The notes below the pieces were generated by a model. It was not told where the DNA came from. It was given only the letters and a program-made list of their open reading frames with translations, and made no database searches. The position numbers were made by a program, and so were the translations under genes. Source: Ruegeria sp. HKCCD7303 (GTDB lineage: Bacteria > Pseudomonadota > Alphaproteobacteria > Rhodobacterales > Rhodobacteraceae). From it: a stretch of DNA of 64,000 nt. Shown in pieces: positions 60,690-64,000 of the stretch. The DNA is taken from NCBI RefSeq assembly GCF_013111185.1, contig NZ_WVRE01000008.1, positions 124,001 through 188,000 of the forward strand. Direction: 5' to 3'. Position 1 is the stretch's first letter; each line of letters opens with the position of its first letter.

Positions 60690-61753
60690 CCCTAACCGAT
60701 CATCTGGTCGCCCGCATCCGGCAGGATGGGCCGATGAGCGTGGCAGACTACATGGCCGAATGCCTGTTGCACCCCACGCTGGGCTACTACACAACCCGCG
60801 ATCCACTCGGGACCAAGGGGGATTTCACCACCGCGCCCGAGATCAGCCAGATGTTTGGAGAACTGATCGGCCTGTCCTTGGCGCAATGCTGGATGGATCA
60901 GGGAAAGCCTACGCCGTTTACCTTGTGCGAGCTGGGTCCGGGGCGCGGCACACTTATGGCCGACATTCTACGCGCGACGCGGGGTGTACCCGGGTTCCAC
61001 GATGCCGCAAGAGTGACACTGGTCGAGGTCTCACCGGCGTTGAAACAGGTGCAGGCCGAGACCCTGAAGGATTACGCGCCGACCTGGATAGACAGCGTCG
61101 CAGACCTGCCGGACCAGCCTCTGTTCTTGGTGGCAAACGAATTCTTTGATGCCCTGCCTATTCGTCAGTTTCTGCGTGATGGCGACGGGTGGAGTGAACG
61201 CTTGGTGGGTGAGCGGGACAGCGCGCTACTGTTTGGGCGGGGCCCAATCGGACCGCAAGCAGCGTTGAAGGACAGGCTTGCGGACACTAAAGACGGTGAT
61301 CTGATCGAGCTATGTGCGGCAGCGATTCCCATTTTGACCGTGATTGCTGGCCGGATCGCCAGCCATGGTGGTGCGGCTCTGATCGTCGATTATGGCGACT
61401 GGCATTCGCTGGGCGACACGTTGCAGGCCCTGCAAAACCACGAACGCACTGAACCTCTGGCGGCACCGGGTCAGGCCGATCTGACTGCACATGTGGATTT
61501 TGAGCCTTTGGCCGAAACAACTCGTGCCTGTGGGTGTCGCCATACACGCGTGACACCTCAGGGCGTGTTTCTGGAGCGGCTTGGCATCACAGCGCGCGCG
61601 CAGGCACTGTCCAAGGCGCTGAGCGGTTCTGAGCTGGATGTATTGATTGCCGCGCATCGCCGGTTGACGCACCCGGATGAAATGGGAAATCTGTTCAAAG
61701 TGATGGGCCTTTTCCCGGCCTATGCCGCCCCACCGCCAGGATTAGAACCATGA
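60686..61753 (+). CDS. MidA/NDUFAF7-family SAM-dependent methyltransferase
   Basis: 355 residues of the MidA/NDUFAF7 class. In mitochondria the relative methylates an arginine of the complex I NDUFS2 subunit and supports assembly. The entry is [20 protein letters not shown] (about residues 16-35), the family motif [20 protein letters not shown] follows, and the SAM-site region is [38 protein letters not shown] and [20 protein letters not shown] are the later conserved blocks. The ATG at 60686 overlaps the lgt stop and the pgeF ATG overlaps its stop, so all three are one operon. Confidence 0.87.
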   Translation: MTLTDHLVARIRQDGPMSVADYMAECLLHPTLGYYTTRDPLGTKGDFTTAPEISQMFGELIGLSLAQCWMDQGKPTPFTLCELGPGRGTLMADILRATRGVPGFHDAARVTLVEVSPALKQVQAETLKDYAPTWIDSVADLPDQPLFLVANEFFDALPIRQFLRDGDGWSERLVGERDSALLFGRGPIGPQAALKDRLADTKDGDLIELCAAAIPILTVIAGRIASHGGAALIVDYGDWHSLGDTLQALQNHERTEPLAAPGQADLTAHVDFEPLAETTRACGCRHTRVTPQGVFLERLGITARAQALSKALSGSELDVLIAAHRRLTHPDEMGNLFKVMGLFPAYAAPPPGLEP

Positions 61754-62508
61754 CATTGGAAATTCTAACCTCAGACTTGCTGTCGCCTTTGCGCCACGGG
61801 TTCTTCACCCGTCGCGGCGGGGCCTCGTCCGGGATATTTGACGGGCTGAATTGCGGCTACGGCTCATCCGATCAATCCGAGGTCGTGGCGCTGAACCGCA
61901 AGCGGGTGGCTGACGCAATGGATGTCGCACCCGAAGCCATGATCGGGGTGCATCAGGTCCATTCGCCCGAGGTTCTGACCGTAGACGGCCCGATTATCGG
62001 CGACAGACCAAAAGCCGATGCCATCGTCACTGCAACCCCTGGTCTTGCCCTGACGATTCTGACGGCGGATTGTCAGCCCGTCTTGTTTGCCGACCCGGAT
62101 GCGAATGTAATCGGTGCAGCCCATGCGGGCTGGCGCGGGGCGTTGGACGGTGTACTGGAGGCTACGCTGGCCGCCATGGAGGCTTTAGGGGCCAAACGCA
62201 ACAACGTCAGAGCCGTGATCGGCCCGAGTATTTCGCAACGCGCTTATGAAGTGGGCCCCGAGTTTCTGGACGCTTTCATAGCGGAATCCCCCGATAACGC
62301 CCGGTTCTTTGCCAATGGCCAGGATGACCGGCTGCAATTCGACTTGCCCGCCTTTGGCCTGAACCGCTTGCGGTCGGCTGGCGTTGGGCAGGCGGAGTGG
62401 ACACGGCATTGCACATATTCGGACTCTGACCGGTTCTATTCCTATCGTCGCGCGACACATGCGAAAGAGGCCGATTACGGCCGGCTTATCTCGGTCATAA
62501 AACTGTGA
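61750..62508 (+). CDS. pgeF: Peptidoglycan editing factor PgeF (YfiH/laccase domain)
   Basis: 252 residues. The old name is multicopper polyphenol oxidase, while YfiH is now known to act as a periplasm-independent editor that removes wrongly inserted L-Ser from peptidoglycan precursors in E. coli. The motif set is complete: HGFFTRRGGASSGIFDGLNC near the start, VHQVHSPEVL, ILTADCQPVLF (the Cys) and AAHAGWRGALDGVLEATL. The zinc ligands are His/Cys/His in these runs. The ATG overlaps the midA stop. It is the last gene of the operon. Confidence 0.88.
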   Translation: MTLEILTSDLLSPLRHGFFTRRGGASSGIFDGLNCGYGSSDQSEVVALNRKRVADAMDVAPEAMIGVHQVHSPEVLTVDGPIIGDRPKADAIVTATPGLALTILTADCQPVLFADPDANVIGAAHAGWRGALDGVLEATLAAMEALGAKRNNVRAVIGPSISQRAYEVGPEFLDAFIAESPDNARFFANGQDDRLQFDLPAFGLNRLRSAGVGQAEWTRHCTYSDSDRFYSYRRATHAKEADYGRLISVIKL

Positions 62509-62686
62509 TTCAGCCCCAGATTTAGACACCCCGCCTCTTTTCCGCCACATTTGTTGTGTTTACCGGACCCAAGAATCGTAACGAGTTTTGCCAGCCATCA
62601 GATGGCTATCTGACGCTCCTTTTTTGAGCGCTGGCGTGTTGAGTGAAAGGACTGTGCATCTTTATCTCTTGTCTGCAAAACATCCC

Positions 62687-62701
62687 GGATAAGCCTTATC
62701 C
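62687..62701. promoter_or_regulatory. 15-base inverted repeat
   Basis: GGATAAG-c-CTTATCC has perfect 7-base arms. It lies in the gap after pgeF, 77 bases before the start of the small basic protein at 62778. Its near-perfect symmetry suggests a dimeric DNA-binding protein's site, though no partner is identified. The rest of 62509-62777 shows no convincing gene. Confidence 0.4.
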
Positions 62702-62777
62702 CTGCCGCAAATCGGCGTCACAAAAGGTTCATGAAGGATGCGGGAATGACCTTCCCGAGCAATGCAGGACCAGAATT

Positions 62778-62906
62778 ATGAAATCCAAATCCCGCTTTCT
62801 CAAAGCCATGGTCGCCGCCACTCGGGACCAGAAGCTGGAAATGCCATGGAAACGGGTATCAAGCCATTCTGCCAGAGTTGCCAGCCGCATTGCGGTTCGG
62901 CGCTGA
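62778..62906 (+). CDS. 42-residue basic protein, probable
   Basis: A short frame with MKSKSRFLKAMVAATRDQKL, then EMPWKRVSSHSARVASRIAV ending RR. AGGA sits about 10 bases before the ATG. It has 12 Lys/Arg and only 2 acidic residues, and no hydrophobic segment. I believe similar short basic frames occur in other roseobacters, but cannot confirm this. Followed by a terminator, which supports its being a transcript end. It may instead be part of a noncoding RNA. Confidence 0.5.
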   Translation: MKSKSRFLKAMVAATRDQKLEMPWKRVSSHSARVASRIAVRR

Positions 62907-62987
62907 AGCAGGATCACCCCAAGACCAAGCTGCCGGTCTGAAGACGGGGTAAGCGCGCAGCGGGCATGCTCCGGCCCGATGTTGCGT

Positions 62988-63017
62988 AAGTCGTAGGTAA
63001 AAATTTACGACTTTTTT
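62988..63017 (+). terminator. Terminator after the 42-residue gene
   Basis: AAGTCGTA-N10-TACGACTT has a perfect 8-bp stem followed by TTTT. The AT-rich loop is GGTAAAAATT. It lies 81 bases after the small gene and 224 bases before the Hint gene. Confidence 0.7.
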
Positions 63018-63074
63018 CAGGAGTTTGTGTGTGTGCGGGCAATTTTCGCCCGTGAAGTACGAGTTTGTCTGGGG

Positions 63075-63090
63075 GGTCAATGTGTTGACC
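63075..63090. promoter_or_regulatory. 16-base inverted repeat upstream of the Hint gene
   Basis: GGTCAA-tgtg-TTGACC has perfect 6-base arms around a 4-base centre. The right arm is itself a -35-like TTGACC, but no good -10 follows at 16-18 bases. It lies 152 bases before the Hint-domain ATG. Apart from it and the preceding terminator, 62907-63241 shows no gene. Confidence 0.35.
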
Positions 63091-63241
63091 ATTGGAACGC
63101 GAGATTTAGTCGCCATGCGGGGCCAGAACGGTCCTCGTCCAACGGTCTTCCATTCGTTTCAAGACAAAGAACCTGTTCGTCAGGTGGGCCTGTACGGGGG
63201 TACGCCAGGCCTGTTCGGACATTTGAGGGGACGGAATATTT

Positions 63242-64000
63242 ATGACTATTCCTAATTCATTGGCCCGAGCGGCCAGAAATGCCATCGAAACGTCGGCTAT
63301 GCTGCGGGAAGCACCGCGACCGGTCGCAAAACCCAAGGCGCAATTGCGCCGCTACGAAGTCAGCAGCCTGCTGCCAAACGGCGACGTGGCTCAGACCCGT
63401 CACATCGCGCCCGCTCTGCCGATGTTCGAAGACGCCTTTTGCGCTTTTTCGCGTGGGTCGTTGGTTGAAACGGAACACGGGCCAATGGCGATCGAGGACC
63501 TGATGCCGGGGGACACGGTTCTGACGCAAGATGGCAGCTCGCAAACGGTGCTATGGAAAGGGTCAGTCACTCTGATCCCTGGGCGCGAAGATTCTCGCGG
63601 GCGCACACGCCCGTTAACGCGGATCATGGCAGATACATTCGGAATGCAAAAACCGATGTCAGGTGTAATCGCCGGACCCGCAGCGCGAATCGTGGGCGCT
63701 CCGGCGCATTTGCGGCACCTGCACGGCGGGGAACCGATTCTCACGCCAGTTTCTGAATTTCAGGACGGGATGGGTGTAATTGAAACAATGCCTCCAACGC
63801 CTGTCGAACTGTTTCACATTTGCCTGAAACGGCATTCCGTTATTCGTGTAGATGGTTTACAGTTCGAAACATATCACCCAGGTGTGAACGCGGTTCGCAT
63901 GATCAGCCATTCGTTGCGGTCGATTTATCTGAACCTGTTCGCTCACATCGAGTCGCTCAACGATTTCGGTCCGCTGCTGATGCCGCGCGCCGGAGATGGC
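63242..64000 (+). CDS. Hint_2-type domain protein (partial, cut by window edge)
   Basis: 253 codons are open to the window edge, so the C-terminus is missing. After a 60-residue leader (MTIPNSLARAARNAIETSAM and on) the Hint module begins near residue 67: CAFSRGSLVETEHGPMAIED, with LMPGDTVLTQDGSSQTVLWK. The late part LKRHSVIRVDGLQFETYHPG is the closing segment of the fold. In autoprocessing Hint domains the module begins with Cys; here the position aligned by its spacing to the glycine is Ala68 with Cys67 just before. Roseobacter proteins of this type commonly read AFARGT and lie in cell-surface or secreted proteins. GAGGGGACGG precedes the ATG. Confidence 0.72.
   Translation, partial: MTIPNSLARAARNAIETSAMLREAPRPVAKPKAQLRRYEVSSLLPNGDVAQTRHIAPALPMFEDAFCAFSRGSLVETEHGPMAIEDLMPGDTVLTQDGSSQTVLWKGSVTLIPGREDSRGRTRPLTRIMADTFGMQKPMSGVIAGPAARIVGAPAHLRHLHGGEPILTPVSEFQDGMGVIETMPPTPVELFHICLKRHSVIRVDGLQFETYHPGVNAVRMISHSLRSIYLNLFAHIESLNDFGPLLMPRAGDG

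Overview
The window reads as a chromosomal segment of an alphaproteobacterium of the Rhodobacteraceae, most likely the marine Roseobacter group. The grounds are a PutA without an N-terminal DNA-binding domain, divergent from an Lrp-type gene; TRAP-type transport; a GTA-type holin domain; a Hint_2-type protein; several small families common in roseobacters (DUF1467, DUF6455-like); high G+C; and many 4-base ATGA/GTGA gene overlaps. The species cannot be named from sequence alone. I see no rRNA, tRNA, IS element, CRISPR array or intact prophage, and most genes are ordinary housekeeping or metabolic loci.

Layout. 1-0.6 kb: end of a heme-uptake locus (hemP plus a cut-off partner gene). 0.6-3.3 kb: phosphoglycolate phosphatase and a SulP anion transporter. 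3.3-10.5 kb: a lactate module, with D- and L-lactate dehydrogenases, a fused TRAP permease and its binding protein read leftward from a GntR regulator; the shared control region holds a perfect inverted repeat. 10.5-16.7 kb: TPR protein, Lrp-type regulator divergent from putA, a rhomboid protease, and suhB. 16.8-18.7 kb: metR/metF divergent pair. 18.9-22.7 kb: J-domain protein, YHS protein, YghU-type GST, SseB-domain protein, FeS-type uracil-DNA glycosylase. 22.9-27.5 kb: capsule module (kpsT, kpsE, kdsA, phosphohexomutase) with no kpsM in view. 27.5-31 kb: AsmA protein and rimO. 31-34.5 kb: small-protein region with a strongly basic secreted protein, a tiny lipoprotein, a double-CDGSH protein and three tandem four-cysteine proteins, then an IMPACT-family protein and an M48 lipoprotein. 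34.5-42.2 kb: DUF167, nitroreductase, EI24, DUF1467, mce, a response regulator with a 39-residue membrane protein, aspS, a CPBP protein and pabC/pabB. 42.3-45.7 kb: carB. 45.7-47.1 kb: a single gene joining a holin-like membrane domain to a GH108 muramidase. 47.3-53.1 kb: MarR-controlled RND efflux operon divergent from a KAS III gene. 53.1-59.1 kb: a GT-C-like membrane protein, an orphan phage-type DNA-binding protein, tdk, and a 2-hydroxyacid dehydrogenase/csaA/proC run. 59.4-62.5 kb: ubiK and an lgt-midA-pgeF operon. 62.5-64 kb: a 42-residue basic protein and a Hint-domain protein cut by the window edge.

How the genes work together. The lactate genes form a complete uptake-and-oxidation unit with its own regulator. 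The capsule genes pair Kdo and hexose-phosphate supply with export. MarR, the RND adaptor and the pump form one autoregulated efflux operon. The observations most worth following are the one-gene holin-endolysin, which may serve gene-transfer-agent release, the tandem four-cysteine protein triplet beside a CDGSH protein, and the secreted basic protein without a single acidic residue.
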